NCBI GenBank assembly: GCA_033439265.1
Contig: JAVTVX010000012.1
Coordinates: 30,140,761 to 30,204,760, forward strand
Source: Dillenia suffruticosa
Taxonomy: Eukaryota; Streptophyta; Magnoliopsida; Dilleniales; Dilleniaceae
Direction: 5' to 3'
Length of the DNA stretch: 64,000 nt
Of this stretch, positions 1-11,769 are shown in pieces. The translations under genes and the position numbers were made by a program. The notes under the pieces are model-generated. The model did not search any database. It was given only the letters and a program-made list of their open reading frames with translations, and was not told the origin of the DNA. Each line of letters opens with the position of its first letter. Position 1 is the first letter of the stretch.

Positions 1-890
1 TATGGTTAAAAAAATACATTTTGACTGTTATATCAAACTTTTACTTACAAATCACCCATTTAGAATGGATAAACAACACTTCATTAAAAGTTGGGTTGAG
101 ACGGATGATCCACTACTGAGGTCGATGGGCAATCAAATTTTGAAGAATGTAATAGATTTCTTAACTTCGATTGAAGACCCTCAAAATATGATCTTAGGAT
201 TCAAACACAACATAAGTAGACTAAAAGGTGTATCTTTTTGGGATTTGCCGTATTCGAGAAAAAACTTATTAGATATGACATTGACCTCATGTATACAGAG
301 AAGATTAATGACGCCAATGTCATTGATTATGTACTAGACATGCCTGGTCAAATGAAAAGCAATATAAATATAATGAGAGATTTGTTTCATATTTGTCATC
401 ATCTTTCACTAACAATGCATTGGATAAGTAGGAGACCAAACCTAAAACTATTTATTCATTGAGCTGGGATCATAAGCGCTTATTGGGAATGTTTCAAAAA
501 TTTAAGATATTCGGATAGATAGATATCAAACATTACGTGATGCGTTGATACAAATGAATACAAACTCATAGGAATAAAAAGTCATGACCACCATGTTTTT
601 ATGGAAAGTCTTGACTTTGAATAGCATTTAGAGACTTTCTTCTTGATTATGTCTGGGGTGCCTTGACAGATTACAGTAATTTCTTCCATGATATGTGCTC
701 AAAATCTTGACAATCTCACATGTAGAGAAGTTGGAAAGAGATGTCCTTGTCATCCTTGCAACTTGGAGCAAATAATTTTTCCCTCATTTTTTTTGATTCC
801 AAGAAGCATCTCTCCATCCATAAGGTCTTAGTGGGAGGTCTAAGTCAGTATCAATGGATGTATCCATCGGAGAGGTAACATATGATTTTT
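1..890 (+). pseudogene. Decayed CACTA (En/Spm) TNP2-type transposase, tnp2 and DUF4218 regions
   Basis: TNP2 is the cut-and-paste transposase of plant CACTA elements. The frames at about 220-330 read FWDLPY and then, after a frame change near 255, LIRYDIDLMYTEKIN, which resembles the TNP2 hallmark FW(E/D)LPYW...LRHNLDVMHIEKN. At 540-620 a frame reads CVDTNEY..IGIKSHDHHVFM, resembling the DUF4218 block (GLKSHDCHVLMQ). At 750-800 there is a remnant of the 'LE.IFPPSFF' block and at about 855 WMYPSER. Several stops and frameshifts interrupt the reading, so this is a dead copy. Its 5' part lies outside the window. The family assignment rests on recalled motifs. It is unclear whether this copy is related to the mini-elements further along. 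Confidence 0.7.
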
Positions 891-2260
891 AGTATTTGAA
901 ATAATTAACAATACATGCATTTGAATGAGTTTATTTGAATACATAACAAACTAATATGTTTATTATTAAAATATACTTACAATTCATGTAATATTTGAAA
1001 ATAAAAGTGATGAATAAGGCATATGTTAAAACTTTAACTGTGAATACATATCTTTATTATTTTTTTTGGGGGTACCAAATACGTATCTATATGAAGAGGT
1101 GGCTGCATTTGCCTCATGCTATTTAAAACCTAATGTGCTATATGTGATACAAGGACCGGGAAGAAATAATGACGGCCCATGGATCCAAAATTTCGTTCAT
1201 TTTCTATTTTCAACTATCTCGACAATCTCGACAAACCAACTTGCAAATGTATCGAGCACTGCATTGGCAATGAAGATATTAAAAAACCTTTTACATACGT
1301 TCCACTCAACTATCCAAAAATGGATCTCTATTTTTAGTATGAGTACATTACATTTTAGATGTATTTGTCTGAGAAATATTGTTTGGTTAATGACTTTTTC
1401 TCAACGGGCATTATTGAGTTTTAAAGTTTTTGAAAGATTGTCTCAATCGTGGGTAGAGCGTGTATGTTATGACATTTTGTAGAATGGTTCCGAATGCAAA
1501 TAAGATTTGAGTTCCATATGTATATTTTCTTTTTAAAGCACTATAAAGAATTATACATGGTTGACATAATTTAAAAATGTATTTTTTTAAAAAAAAGGTT
1601 ACTGAGAGAGGGATGGTACTACATCTAGCATGGCACCAAATGTCAAAATAAAATCCTGATCAAAATATCTTGTAAACTAGTACAAAATTCATACCATTGT
1701 GCTCGAGAAGGCAAGATGACAAGGAACTATGTTGCATGTATTCTGTCCTTTGTTGAAAAGTTCTATGACATACCGGAGAACGTAGAGTTACAAGACAATG
1801 AGTCATGCATACGGGTTGCTAGACGGATATTGATCGAGTATTGAACATTCGACAAATACATTAAGAAAATTATTTTACCCGGAAGGTTTTTAAGAAATTT
1901 TTTAGTTTTAGGGTTATTTCGTATATTGCTCCTTTTAAAGGGACAAGAATTCATCAGATTCATAAGTTAACCAGAGTAAATCTGAAATGGGTAAGGCCGA
2001 TTCATTTGTCTTGGGAATCAAGCCATACAAGTATACTATCTTATCTTAATCCAAAGTGTAAAAGGATGGGTTAGTGGGGAGCACGAAGAAAAGTTGAGCA
2101 ATCATGGGCTGCAAAACGAGGCAAGTCATACACATGACCCTATTTTTTATGCGATTCTTAATAATCTTTGAGATCGTATAGATAAATCGATTAAAATCGT
2201 TTGAGATCAAAAACAAAAATGAGGGTATATGAAAATGAATGTAAAGATACAAATAACAAT
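891..2260 (+). other. Probable continuation of the decayed CACTA transposase region
   Basis: This stretch holds broken plus-strand reading frames (for example 1066-1482) and a piece near 1740-2160 with scattered transposase-like wording (..VEKFYDIPENVE.., ..HEEKLSNHGLQNEASHTHDP..). That wording vaguely resembles the C-terminal plant transposase region that follows tnp2. No domain can be named with certainty. AT-rich filler occurs at 890-1050 and 1500-1600. 2261-2519 is AT-rich with nothing recognisable. Confidence 0.35.
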
Positions 2261-2519
2261 GAAATTATAGAATTTAATCGAATTCCTATATTTGGAATAA
2301 TAAAAATAAAATGTGAAATTAGTTTTAAAATATGATTTAATTACCTTTAAAATTTCTTCCGCATAGGTTAATTAAGACAAAATGATAATTAAGAAATAAA
2401 GTTAAATAAACTCTACGAATTTTTATTGACTTTATTTATTAATATTATATTTTTCTAATTTAAAATTTTATATTTTTGTAAAATTAAAAATAAATTATAT
2501 ATTTTAAATTACAAACAAT

Positions 2520-3361
2520 AAAATTTGAATTTGGAAATCAACGGGCAACCGCCCAGGGCATCAAACGGTTTTCACTTTTCAGAAGCGCTCAAAGCTCCAC
2601 ACTAGGGTTCACAAGTTCGTCGGGGTTTTGGTTGTTTAGTGTTGGAGAATGATTCCGTACAAGCTTCAATTTTCCCATAAAATAGAATTACGGTTAGTAA
2701 GAGAGAGAGAGAGAGAGAGTGTGTGTGTGTGGAAGCTCACCGACAAAACACCATTTCTTCTGCTTCTAAGAGGCACAGGAAGATCCTCTCTCTCTCTTCT
2801 TTTCTTCTTTCCCTCTCTTCTCCTTGATTCTCTTTTCTTCCCCCACGGGTACTTCACCTCATCATGGCGAGCGCACCTCTCTTCCTTTACTGTAGTTCCG
2901 CGCTTTTCTCTTCAATTTCATCCAGTAACATCAACCTCACACCTCCAATTTCACTGTTCCACCCTTGATTTCTCAAGTGCCGCCGGAATATCTTCGTGTG
3001 CGCGTGTTATCTGTTCGACAATATTTCTCCGCGAAATCCACTCTCTCCTTCTCTAGGGTCACATTTAATTTTCCTTTAGTTCGGTATTGTCCGGTATACC
3101 GACCGATTAAGTCGGTATTGGTACTGTAAAATTTTGAGGGCCTGTTCGGCAAGCCCATACGGATCCAAAATCGGTTCACCTAACGTATTTTTGCTCACCC
3201 CTAATTTTACTTTAAGAATTGAGGGTGTGAAATTGAATTTGCAAGCTTCAAAGCTTAGTGTTTTAAGGCGTAAAATTACTTGATTGGGATTGAGTAATAT
3301 GTTTTTTTTATTTTTTTTTATTTTTTATTTTTATTTTTAATAATAACTTCAGGTTGTTAAA
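2520..3361 (+). promoter_or_regulatory. Promoter/5' UTR region of the RH1-like helicase exon
   Basis: Base composition rises sharply from the AT-rich flank at about 2540. A plant-like leader signature (CACTAGGGTTCAC near 2600, a telo-box-like ACTAGGGTT), a (GA)n(GT)n microsatellite at 2701-2730 and a pyrimidine-rich stretch at 2780-2850 follow. A T-rich tract and 'ttcag|gttgtt' just before the ATG at 3362 look like a 3' splice site, implying an intron within the 5' UTR. The 135-codon open frame at 2649-3056 lies in this leader and shows no protein character. Confidence 0.45.
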
Positions 3362-3474
3362 ATGGAAGACGAAAATCAGAAAAAAGTGCCAGTGCTACCA
3401 TGGATGAGGGACCCTGTTGATCTTAGTCTCCTTGAGGAGTGCGCACGTAGCCATGTTCCTTGTCTAGATCCTAG
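3362..3474 (+). pseudogene. First coding exon of a DEAD-box RNA helicase, RH1-like; rest of gene not found
   Basis: The frame starts MEDENQKKVPVLPWMRDPVDL and continues to ..CLDPR, where an AG|GT 5' splice site (3474/3475) splits the arginine codon. I recognise this N-terminus as that of plant DEAD-box ATP-dependent RNA helicase 1, which begins with a VLPWMRDPVD block ahead of the helicase core. The next exon should carry the Q-motif and the Walker A motif (SPTGSGKT). I find no such sequence from 3480 to 8000, or in what I scanned of the rest. The exon is therefore an orphan: either a gene truncated by insertion or deletion, or a duplicated 5' fragment. A very long intron is unlikely but not excluded. 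Helicase activity would be impossible from this piece alone. Confidence 0.6.
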
Positions 3475-3479
3475 GTTAG

Positions 3480-5126
3480 CATTTTCATCCCATGTACATT
3501 TGTTTATGTTTCAAGTTTTTGTTAAAAGTGTAGCTGCAGTGCAGTAATATGTTATTGAAAGCAGTTGGGAATTTTTTGTGGTTTTCTGATTTAACCAAGG
3601 AAAACCCCATTTTTGATTTTGGATTCTGCTATCATAAGCCTTTGTAGTGATTGGGTATTAGATTGATACACTTCACAAATGGTGGAACAAAATTATCCTA
3701 CGTCGATACACCTTTATTTTCTCTATTACTAGAAATTTGTTTAATGATCTTGTTCAGTTGTAAAATTTGCACTACTTTTGGATGTTTTTGACGTCACAAA
3801 TTATCTTCCTTCATCTTTCTATTACTCATTTGCATGTTTTTCTGTATACATGTACAACAAATCATAAATTTCCTGTGTTTCTCTTCATGACCCTGTCTTA
3901 ATTAATGTCTTAAGTGCTTCATCTTAACATTCCAGGCTGCCGTTTAAAAATTTCATCTAATTCTGTCTTTTCTCTCTGCTTGAGTGCTTCGCATGTCATG
4001 CATTTTCTTTTTCATTTTTTATCGGCAAAGGGGGTGAAGAGGAGCTGCCCGCATTTGCTTTCCTCTTCCTCTTCGGGCATTACCATGAGAGCCCTTCACC
4101 CACAATGGAATGTATTGCTTGAGCCATGGCTACTGCAATTATAGCGAAACTGTCACTATGAGAACCCATAGATATTCTATTTCATTTAATCTTGGAGAAC
4201 TTGTCCTTTTAATAAGTCTTTTGATGAACTACTCATATTTTTAGACAATATAAATCACCTTTCAAGATTGGAGGAGGCTCTGCAGAATATATAGGAAGGG
4301 TTGGGCTCTGTTAGATGCATGCCATTGTCATCATGAAAATTGAGGCTTATTTGCTAGGAATGGGATTTGATTAGGCTTTCTTCTTGACTGACCAAGGGAA
4401 CAGTTCTCATTTCACAAGGCATGGCATTCTGAAGCAGCTGGTTTATAGGGGAGGTTTAGCAAAATCATTCCTTTTGACAAGTGTGATAGAAGTTTATAGC
4501 AAGTACAAGTGTTTCATCATGCAAGGAAATTACAGTCAAAAATTGCGAAACTGAAAATATAAGGATCACTATGGCTTCATGAATGCAACCAATGTTACTA
4601 TTCTGTGATGCAGCTTCTTGGTAGATAATTAGCAAAACACTTGCTGCTGTAGGAGAAACTATTACATGTCTAAGTTGCGTGCTTTTTTATGGGATGATTC
4701 TATGTTTGCATAACTGGTAGGAGCAACATTTCGAAATGAGTATATGTCTAGATAAATTCCTTTCCAGTAGTTTTTCATTAGAAGAAAGAAAAAGAATGCA
4801 CGTATCGTATCCCTAGAAAAATCTCAAATTTGTTCTAGGAAGCAAAGGCTACAGATTAATGCTTTAACTAGTCCATGTTGCTTAATAAAGTCAATGCATA
4901 TGATTTAACTTACAAAATATTTTTGAATTGTAAATTCTTTTTTAACTTACAAAAAATTGATAATTATAATTTTAATGCAAATAAATATTGAAATTTATTT
5001 TATATATTAACATATTTAACTCTCTCCCCCACAAAACATTTCAAGTAATTTTTAAAGTAAGAAATTATATTGTTAAATTATCATTGAGCAAACAAAATAT
5101 TGGTACCAAATTTCTACCTTTCAAGA
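3480..5126. other. Non-coding or unrecognised stretch after the helicase exon
   Basis: The first part (3480-3930) looks like intron. A possible acceptor 'cattccag' at 3930-3937 leads into a frame that stops after a few codons. The 4020-4140 open frame has no recognisable protein character. From 4880 to 5110 the DNA is AT-rich. No RNA gene, repeat pair or domain was recognised here. Confidence 0.4.
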
Positions 5127-5423
5127 TGTGCCAACTATAGTTAATGGTTAATCATAGTTATAAATTTTAGTTAGTAGTTAACACATTAATTAGTAATTAA
5201 TAGAAATAGTTAAGTAGTTAGTAAAAATAATATAAATATTAATGTTAAAGACATATTGATAAGGAAATTGAATATAAAGAAATATAATCTCTCTTTCTCC
5301 CTTGTATTCTCCCTCTCTCTTTCTCTATAGTCTTTCTCTCTCTATCTCTTAATTCTCTCTTTTTCTCTCTCTCTCTCTTTCTATCTCTTTATACATTTTT
5401 TCTCTTTAGAGATGATTGTTATA
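5127..5423 (+). repeat. 5' LTR of the short LTR element
   Basis: This repeat is paired with 6241-6492. It includes a (TC)n-rich block at 5290-5395 and is followed by the mutated primer-binding site at 5426. It is longer than its partner because of indels. Confidence 0.75.
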
Positions 5424-6240
5424 AATTGGTATTAAAGCAAACGAATCTTGGTATAATCAATGGTAGAAGATGATTGATTTGAAGAATATAAAAAAGAACG
5501 AGATCTTCCCAGGCAAGAATGGAAGAAAAAATGGGAAAAATACGATAAAAAGATGGATGCTCTCATAACACGCTTATTGAAAATGTTTGGTTATCGATAA
5601 AAATATAATACTTTGGTGAAAAGGGAGCAAGAAAATAAAAAGAAATTGAAAAACAATTAAACAAATCAAGTGGCAAATGAAACAATATCAAAACCTATGG
5701 AAAAACAAGATATTGATATAATTTTTTAGTCTCCATTCTATTTACTCCTAGTGAATAAATGTTGAGATCTATTAGTGAAGAAATGTTAAGGGTAGAAGAA
5801 AGATCACAAATGACTAAGAAAAAATCCATTAATGATAATTTCTTGTTAAACATTCCAAATGTTGAAATTTTGGGGTTCATTGAGAAAAATTTTTCACTAA
5901 AAGCAAGATTTCGATTGTCCAAGAAAGAAGAGTCTTGCATGTCCAAGAAAAAAGTTCTTGATGGTGTATTCTTGCCAAACTCTCTAAAAATCGAATTTTC
6001 ATTATTCGTTGGAAAAAATTATTCACCAAAAGAAATTCAAAAAATGTCTCTATCAAACTCTTTCAATTCTATTTTTCTCTCACTACTCTTCATATAACTC
6101 AAGTTTTATCGATTGTTTATCTTAATTATCTTATCTTTCAATACAAATGTAAGTTATGGTTCAAGATTTATGAATTCAAGTTTTAATTCTTGATTTTTTT
6201 CTATCCTTGAGGATAAGGATACTTTTAAGGGGGGAAGTAT

Positions 6241-6492
6241 TGTAACAACTATAGTTAGTGGTTAATCATAATTAGAAATATTAGTTAATAGTTAATAAAA
6301 ATAATATAAATAGTAATATCAAAACATGTATCGGTAAGAAAATTGAATATAAAAAAATATAATCTCTTTTTCTCCTTTGTATTCTCCATGTCTCTTTCTC
6401 TATAGTCTTTCTCTCTCTATCTTCTAATTCTCTCTCTCTCTTTCTTTTTATCCCTTTCTATAGATTTTCCCTCTATAAAAAAAATTGTTACA
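6241..6492 (+). repeat. 3' LTR of the short LTR element
   Basis: It starts TGTAACAACTATAG directly after a purine tract and ends AAATTGTTACA. It is clearly homologous to 5127-5423. Confidence 0.75.
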
Positions 6493-6900
6493 AGTTTTGT
6501 AGGATCCATATATTGGTCGTTATATTGGTCGTTGTATCCATATTATACTTCCCTCTGTTAAAAATAAATTTTTAACTTTCCACGATCCCATCAGTTTCAT
6601 GGGAGGAATCTAACCTAGTCCTACCAGGAATCTATAAGAATGAAAGAGGACTAATACATGTGATGATGGAGACTAATACCCTCCAATTGCTTTCCTCGTG
6701 CTGCCTAGGAAAAGGAGATCAACCTTAACCTTTTCCAAGTTCTTCGCCCCCACATAACCAAAAGTTCTTAGTGCATGGCTACTAGTCCCCTAGTAGTGAA
6801 CTCTGGCAGAGGGGGCTACATCCTTGGGGTTTTGATCATATGCCCTTAACTGAAAAGTCAATTATAAAATTAATAAAATAAATTTATATATGTAACGTAA
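6493..6900. other. Unrecognised intergenic stretch
   Basis: No open frame, repeat partner or RNA signature is seen. The 6560-6840 portion is less AT-rich than its surroundings but contains stops in all frames examined. Confidence 0.4.
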
Positions 6901-6978
6901 TTTCATTGGATGATGAGAAAGATGACAATAATTCTACATTTATATAGCACACTAATAAAATTGTTTCATATTAATATT

Positions 6979-7159
6979 TTTTTTACTATACCAATCGATA
7001 TTTAGAATTATATTCTGATTAATCCGTTTCGAGATTTGCAATGGCTCATTTAAGGGGGTTACCTCCAAACGTAGTTTTCTCTATATCTAAGCCGCGGTCG
7101 AACCCAGGATCTTAGTTATGGGACTTAATGTCATATCCCATTAAACTAAATAACCGTTG
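6979..7159 (-). mobile_element. tRNA-derived SINE with 19-bp target-site duplication
   Basis: The 19-mer ATTGTTTCATATTAATATT occurs at 6960-6978 and again at 7160-7178, with 181 bp between. On the minus strand the insert begins CGGTTATTTAGTTTAATGGG, which contains an A-box-like TAGTTTAATGG. Further on it has a B-box-like GGTTCGACC and it ends in an A-run (TAGTAAAAAAA, plus-strand 6979-6990). The uninterrupted target exists at 47927-47960 in the paralogous segment. A internal Pol III promoter, long target duplication and A-rich tail are the diagnostic SINE features. Confidence 0.85.
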
Positions 7160-7232
7160 ATTGTTTCATATTAATATTGTTATCAAATTCATCGATAATT
7201 TGCCAGGCCAATAAACATTTATTTTTTTTATA

Positions 7233-8152
7233 CACTACTAGAAAATAAACTTTCAGCGATGGTAAAATCCGTTGCTGAAGAGTATTAGGGATTGATTTTT
7301 TTCATCGCTAATAGTGACCCCGCTAAATATCAACTACATATTTTTTTCCGTTACTCATATTAGCGACGAATCCATCACTGATATTAGCGATGGAAAAAAA
7401 TCCGTTGTAAAAAACAATAAAAAAATATAAAAAAAAATCAGCAAATGATTGGGTCTGTTGCTGATTTTATACTTCTCAGAAATAAAAAAAATAAAAAAAA
7501 AAAGTGCTCCGTTCTTTTAATTTGTGAAAAAACCTCTTCGGCCATTTCATCCCAGGCACAAGAATAATCCCATGAGCAACACAACCACCAAGTTAAGTTT
7601 CATATCTAATCATGTTATTTTTTTTAACTTATTATTTTTATATCATATTTTTTAATAATATAAAATTATAATTTATTATAATATAATAAATTAATTTTAT
7701 TTTAGCTTAAATTAAAAAAATAAAATAATATTATCCTTCTACAAAATAAAATAAAAATAATTATAATAAATAAAATTAAGAATTTTTAAAAATTTTAAAA
7801 ATTAAAAAAAATCCATCGCTAATCCGTCGGTAATTCGTCGTTAATCCGTCAGTAATAGATTTACAAAAAATTAAAAAATTTTCAAAATCCATCGCTAATC
7901 CTTCGGAAAAACTTCAGTCAGTAATCCGTCACTAAAATTTCAATCGATAATCCGTCGCTGATAGTTTTATAAAAAAATTAAAAAAACTTAAAATTATAAA
8001 ATTATAAAAAAATTATAAAATTATAAAAAAAATCCGTCACTAATCTGTCGGTAAAATTTTCGTCAGTAATTTGTTGCAATTCCGTTACTATTACCGATGG
8101 AAAAAAATCTGTCAATAATTTTTTATCGCTAAAAGTTCATTTTCTAGTAGTG
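7233..8152. mobile_element. CACTA mini-element 1 (non-autonomous)
   Basis: The termini are CACTACTAGAAAA and TTTTCTAGTAGTG, perfect inverted repeats of CACTA type, flanked by the 3-bp duplication ATA (7230-7232 and 8153-8155). The paralogous sequence near 48005-48030 lacks it. Both subterminal regions carry repeated TCCGTCGCTAAT/ATTAGCGACGGA units in varied form, as expected for transposase-binding sites. There is no coding capacity. The middle is an AT-rich tract (7610-7800) plus a tRNA-like module on the minus strand (7543-7595). Confidence 0.9.
7543..7595 (-). promoter_or_regulatory. tRNA-like module in CACTA mini-element 1
   Basis: On the minus strand an A-box-like TAACTTGGTGG (7595 to 7585) is followed 42 nt later by a degenerate B-box-like GGGATGAAATG (7553 to 7543). 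It aligns in position and surrounding words (GTGGTTGTGTTG, TTGTGCC) with modules in the other three elements. This is the most decayed copy. Confidence 0.5.
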
Positions 8153-8546
8153 ATATATATATATATTTCTTTTATATTTTTCTAAGAAATAGTTTCATAT
8201 ATGAATAAGGTTAATTATAACAAAATAATTTAATCTAAATACAACATAATTTCATAAAAAAATGAAAAACAAAAGAACATGACCAGTGAAGTGGCAACAT
8301 TTGATATTTAATATCTAAACCCTACCACAATTCAGTTTGAATAACGAACCTAACCAAAAGAAAAGTTTAACAGTACCGCCCTCTCCTTGGTCTCGACTTG
8401 GAGTCTTCTTATATACAAACAAAAAAAGAACACCGGATATATAGAATCCACCCAATACTAAAGTCTGAATCTAAAATATTAATTCTACTAAAATCCTAAT
8501 CAGATTAATCTAAATTGAAACCCCCCAAACAATCGCATTGCGTAAT

Positions 8547-9128
8547 TGTTAAAATAAATTCAAATGACAATATTGATTGATTTAGTCAATTATTATAATT
8601 GATTTAATCAATTATTATGATTGACCTAATCAATTATCAACCATTTAACCATAATAATCAATTATTATGATTAAACTAATCATTACAATCAAATTGATCA
8701 ATATTATATATTTGGTTGGCTTAATCAATTATTAAAATTGATTTACTCAACCATTATATATTTGGTTGATTTATTTAATCAATTATTATAAATTTAGAAA
8801 ATTGACTTTATTTTCTTTTTTATCAATTTTATTGTGATTCTTTTCCTTTTCTTTATTGGCTAGTTTCTTATATAAATAGGACCCCTCTCCACACTTTATA
8901 ATTAAGCAGGGAGGGACAATCTTCTCTCTTACAATTAGCTTTCTCTCTTCTCTTATAATATTCTTTAGTAATCAATATTATTTTCTTCATTTTTTTTCTT
9001 CTTTTTTGCGTTCTTGACATTATATTCTTAATTTTATCTTGATATAATTTTCCTACGTAAAAGTGATTCTAAATTATACGTCTAGAAACACACGATGAGT
9101 CTAATACCGAGATTAAAATTTTCCTACA
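8547..9128 (+). repeat. 5' LTR of the copia element
   Basis: 582 bp, starting TG and ending CA. It is rich in short inverted words of the type TTGATTxAATCAATTATTA. A TATA-like TATAAATAGG lies at about 8872 and would be the element's own promoter. Confidence 0.9.
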
Positions 9129-9188
9129 TGGTATCAGAGTAAATTTTGAATCATCCCTCTTCGAGATTAGGAGATCATTCTTTTCAAA

Positions 9189-9922
9189 TGAATCCTTTTT
9201 CATAATCATTCTCTTCCATTCTTGTTACCTCTTCAAATTATTTTCAATGGACTACTCATATTAAGAGATCTTTAAACTCAAGAAATCTCTTGGGTTATAT
9301 TATAAAGGACTCTCTTGATGAGTCAGATCCAATATTCGAAAAATGGAAAATAAGGGATGACCAAGTGTTCATCCTACTCACAAGTTCTGTGGATCAAATT
9401 CATAGAACTCTGGTCATTTGCTCTCCAAACTCTAAAACTCTTTGGGATCAAATGTACAATCTTTATAGGCAAGAGTCAAATTTAGGAAGGGTGTTCGAGG
9501 TAAAGAGGCGAATTGCCAATATCAAAAAAGATGAGAAAACGCTCTTTCAACTATTTTGCGAATATGAAGATCTTTGGAATGAGTTCAAAATTTTGAGACC
9601 GATCACAACCGATCTCAAAATTTTACAAAAAAGAAAGGATAAAAATAAGTCCTTTGGACTCCTCATTTCTCTTGGAGAGCAATTCGCACATATTCGTCAA
9701 GAAATCCTTCGAATGAAGGATTTTCCTTCCTACCAAGAAGTGAGATCCATGATCCAACGAGCAGAAACAAGTATGAATCTTGAGAATGCTTGCCAATCCA
9801 AAGTAGAAGGGTATGGTTTCAATTCGACTACAGAATGGCAAGTGGCCGACAAGGTGCAGCATATGGCCAAAAATATATGTGTTTACTGCAAAAAGCCTAA
9901 TCATTCACAAGAAAAATGTTAG
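9189..9922 (+). pseudogene. Copia gag (capsid/nucleocapsid) remnant
   Basis: Gag packages the element RNA into virus-like particles in the cytoplasm. A frame beginning ATG at 9189 is stopped after five codons. The open part from 9290 (210 codons) reads like the UBN2-type gag of copia elements (..KTLWDQMYNLY.., ..LFQLFCEYEDLW..). It ends in a CX2CX4HX4C zinc knuckle at residues 197-210 (C-V-Y-C..H..C), immediately followed by a stop. In active relatives the frame continues into protease. Inactive. Confidence 0.85.
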
Positions 9923-11760
9923 TTCCTTTATCCTCACCTGAAACCTGAGCACTTGAAAAGAAAGGGACAAGTCTCCTCAAATATGGCCCAAAATACAACA
10001 CTTGAGTCAACAATTGAAAATATCGTTTCAAAAGTGCTGCTCAAGCAAATAACGACCAATACAGGTATTTGCTTAAACTCAACTTAAAATTTTCAAGATT
10101 GATTAGTAGATTTTGGTTACGATTATCATATGGTTAGGGACAAAAAGAAATTTAAAAAAATAAAATTTCTTTTAAATCATAAGACAGTCAAGGTCGCTAA
10201 TAGGAATAATTTGAATATAAGAGAATTCGGAGAAGTTGATATTTTTGGAAAAAAACTCTAATACTTTATATGTTCCCGAATTTTTATCTAATCTTATGTC
10301 TATTAGTCAAATTACTAAAGATCAAAATTGTAAAGTTATATTTGATCCTGACGCTGTTGTTTTTCAGGATCTCAAAACAAATCAAGTGATTGGTAGGGGA
10401 TTCAGGAAAAACAATCTATATTTTTTGAATCATGATAATCATGTACACACGGCATATCAATGAGAAAATTACATTTTGTGGCATGTTTGATTAGGATATC
10501 CTAATAAACAAGTTTTGAAATACCTATTTCTAACAAAAAATTATGAATATAGATATTGTGAAATTTGTATTTTTGGAAAGGAAACTCGAACGCATTATCT
10601 GATTTCGGAAACAATTTATAAAAATGATTTTAATCTTGTACATTCTGATATTTGGACATCTCCTGTAATATCTAGACGAGATTTTAAATATTTCATATCT
10701 TTTATTGATTACAAGACTAGATACATATGGGTATATATGCTCACTTCAAAAGCACAAGCAATTGAAATATTTAAAATTTTTTACAATTACATCACTAAAC
10801 AATACAATGCAAAATAAAAATATTTAGGACTGACAATGAAGGAATATATGAATCATGCATTCACAACTTTTCTAAAAGAAAATGAAATAATCCACCAAAC
10901 CTCATATCCATGTACCCCCCAACAAAATGGAATAGCCGAAAGAAAAAATCGACATTTACTTAAAATAGTAAGAACAATCATGTTTTATGCTAATATGCCT
11001 AAAATTTTTTAGAATGATACAATTAGTACTGCCCCTTACCTAATTAATCGCTTACCCATTAGGATACTCCAAGAAAAATCTCCCTCAAAAGTCCTCACTA
11101 AGACTAAATCAAATATTACTCACTTAAAAGTGTTTGGATACATATGCTATGTACATATACAAGAACGATTTAGAAATAAATTGAATAAAAAAAGGGAGAC
11201 AGTGTGTTTTCATAGGATATGGGTCATTTCAAAAGGGTTATATATGTTATGATTCTATAACTAACAAAATATACACATAAAAAAATGTGATATTTGTAGA
11301 AAATGAGTTCTATTTTGCAGATATAAGTAAAACAAAAACACCAAAAAAAGAAAATTTATAAGTTTTCTTATTAACTCTAAAAGAAATTAACAATCCCTCT
11401 TGCCAATCTAATGAAGAGGAAAATCCAAAACAAGGGCAAGAAAGAGGATCACCAGAAAATTATGAGTAAAAGGAAGATAGAAACTCCTTCAAAACTGAAG
11501 AAAGTAGGGAACAAGGGAAAGACAAAACCCAAGAAGACTTATTTCCTTCAGAGGTAAATGAAGAGCCCAATAATTCACCATCATCACCACCACCACTCAG
11601 AAGGTCAACAAGGTTAAGATTTCTTCCATCAAGATGAGAACACTACATCTCTAAGGTCACATCTTATCCTATTGCTGACTATTATACTATCACTAATATT
11701 TTCTCAAGTCACCAAGTATTCTTGAGTGGTATTGATCAAATACAGGAGTCTAGAAATTTC
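9923..11760 (+). pseudogene. Copia protease and integrase remnant
   Basis: The protease site is recognisable as LVDFGYDYHMV (about 10105-10135), in which the catalytic D-S-G has become D-F-G. A gag-pre-integrase region follows (10236-10463, ..LSNLMSISQITKDQNC..). The integrase core keeps the first two catalytic aspartates in HSDIWTSP and SFIDYKTRY (about 10640-10715). It keeps the glutamate context in [16 protein letters not shown] (about 10910-10950). Stops at 10462, 10817 and 11014 and at least one frameshift break it. The 11340-11760 part is the usual low-complexity linker before RT. Confidence 0.85.
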
Positions 11761-11769
11761 AATGAGGCC

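Larger units (their letters stand above)
5127..6492 (+). mobile_element. Short non-autonomous LTR retroelement (TRIM/LARD-like)
   Basis: Two direct repeats, 5127-5423 and 6241-6492, share the start TGT(A/G)(A/C)CAACTATAG and the end TTGTTA(C/T)A, so the LTR termini form a short inverted repeat. Immediately after the first LTR lies TTGGTATTAAAGC, a diverged tRNA-iMet primer site. Immediately before the second lies the polypurine tract AAGGGGGGAAG (6227-6237), in the style of chromovirus-type gypsy elements. The interior of about 820 bp holds only a 112-codon frame (5759-6097) with no recognisable gag or pol motif, so the element would have needed proteins in trans. Target-site duplications are not evident (CAAGA left, AGTTT right). 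Both LTRs carry CT-rich tracts. Confidence 0.75.

Noticed and set aside
2649..3056. 135-codon plus-strand frame with serine- and leucine-rich sequence
   Set aside because: It lies in the CT-rich leader upstream of the helicase ATG and contains microsatellite-coded RERERES. It is not protein-like.
4020..4144. Possible second exon of the RH1-like helicase after the acceptor at 3937
   Set aside because: The frame stops within about 10 codons and lacks the Q-motif and Walker A sequence expected there.
7780..8110. Regularly recurring TCCGTCGCTAAT units, considered as a CRISPR-like or satellite array
   Set aside because: Units vary in length and orientation, are confined to the ends of elements with CACTA termini and recur in three other such elements. 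They are subterminal transposase-binding repeats.
8570..8790. Strong inverted-repeat content (TTGATT..AATCAA), considered as a MITE
   Set aside because: It is part of both LTRs of the copia element and has no independent ends.
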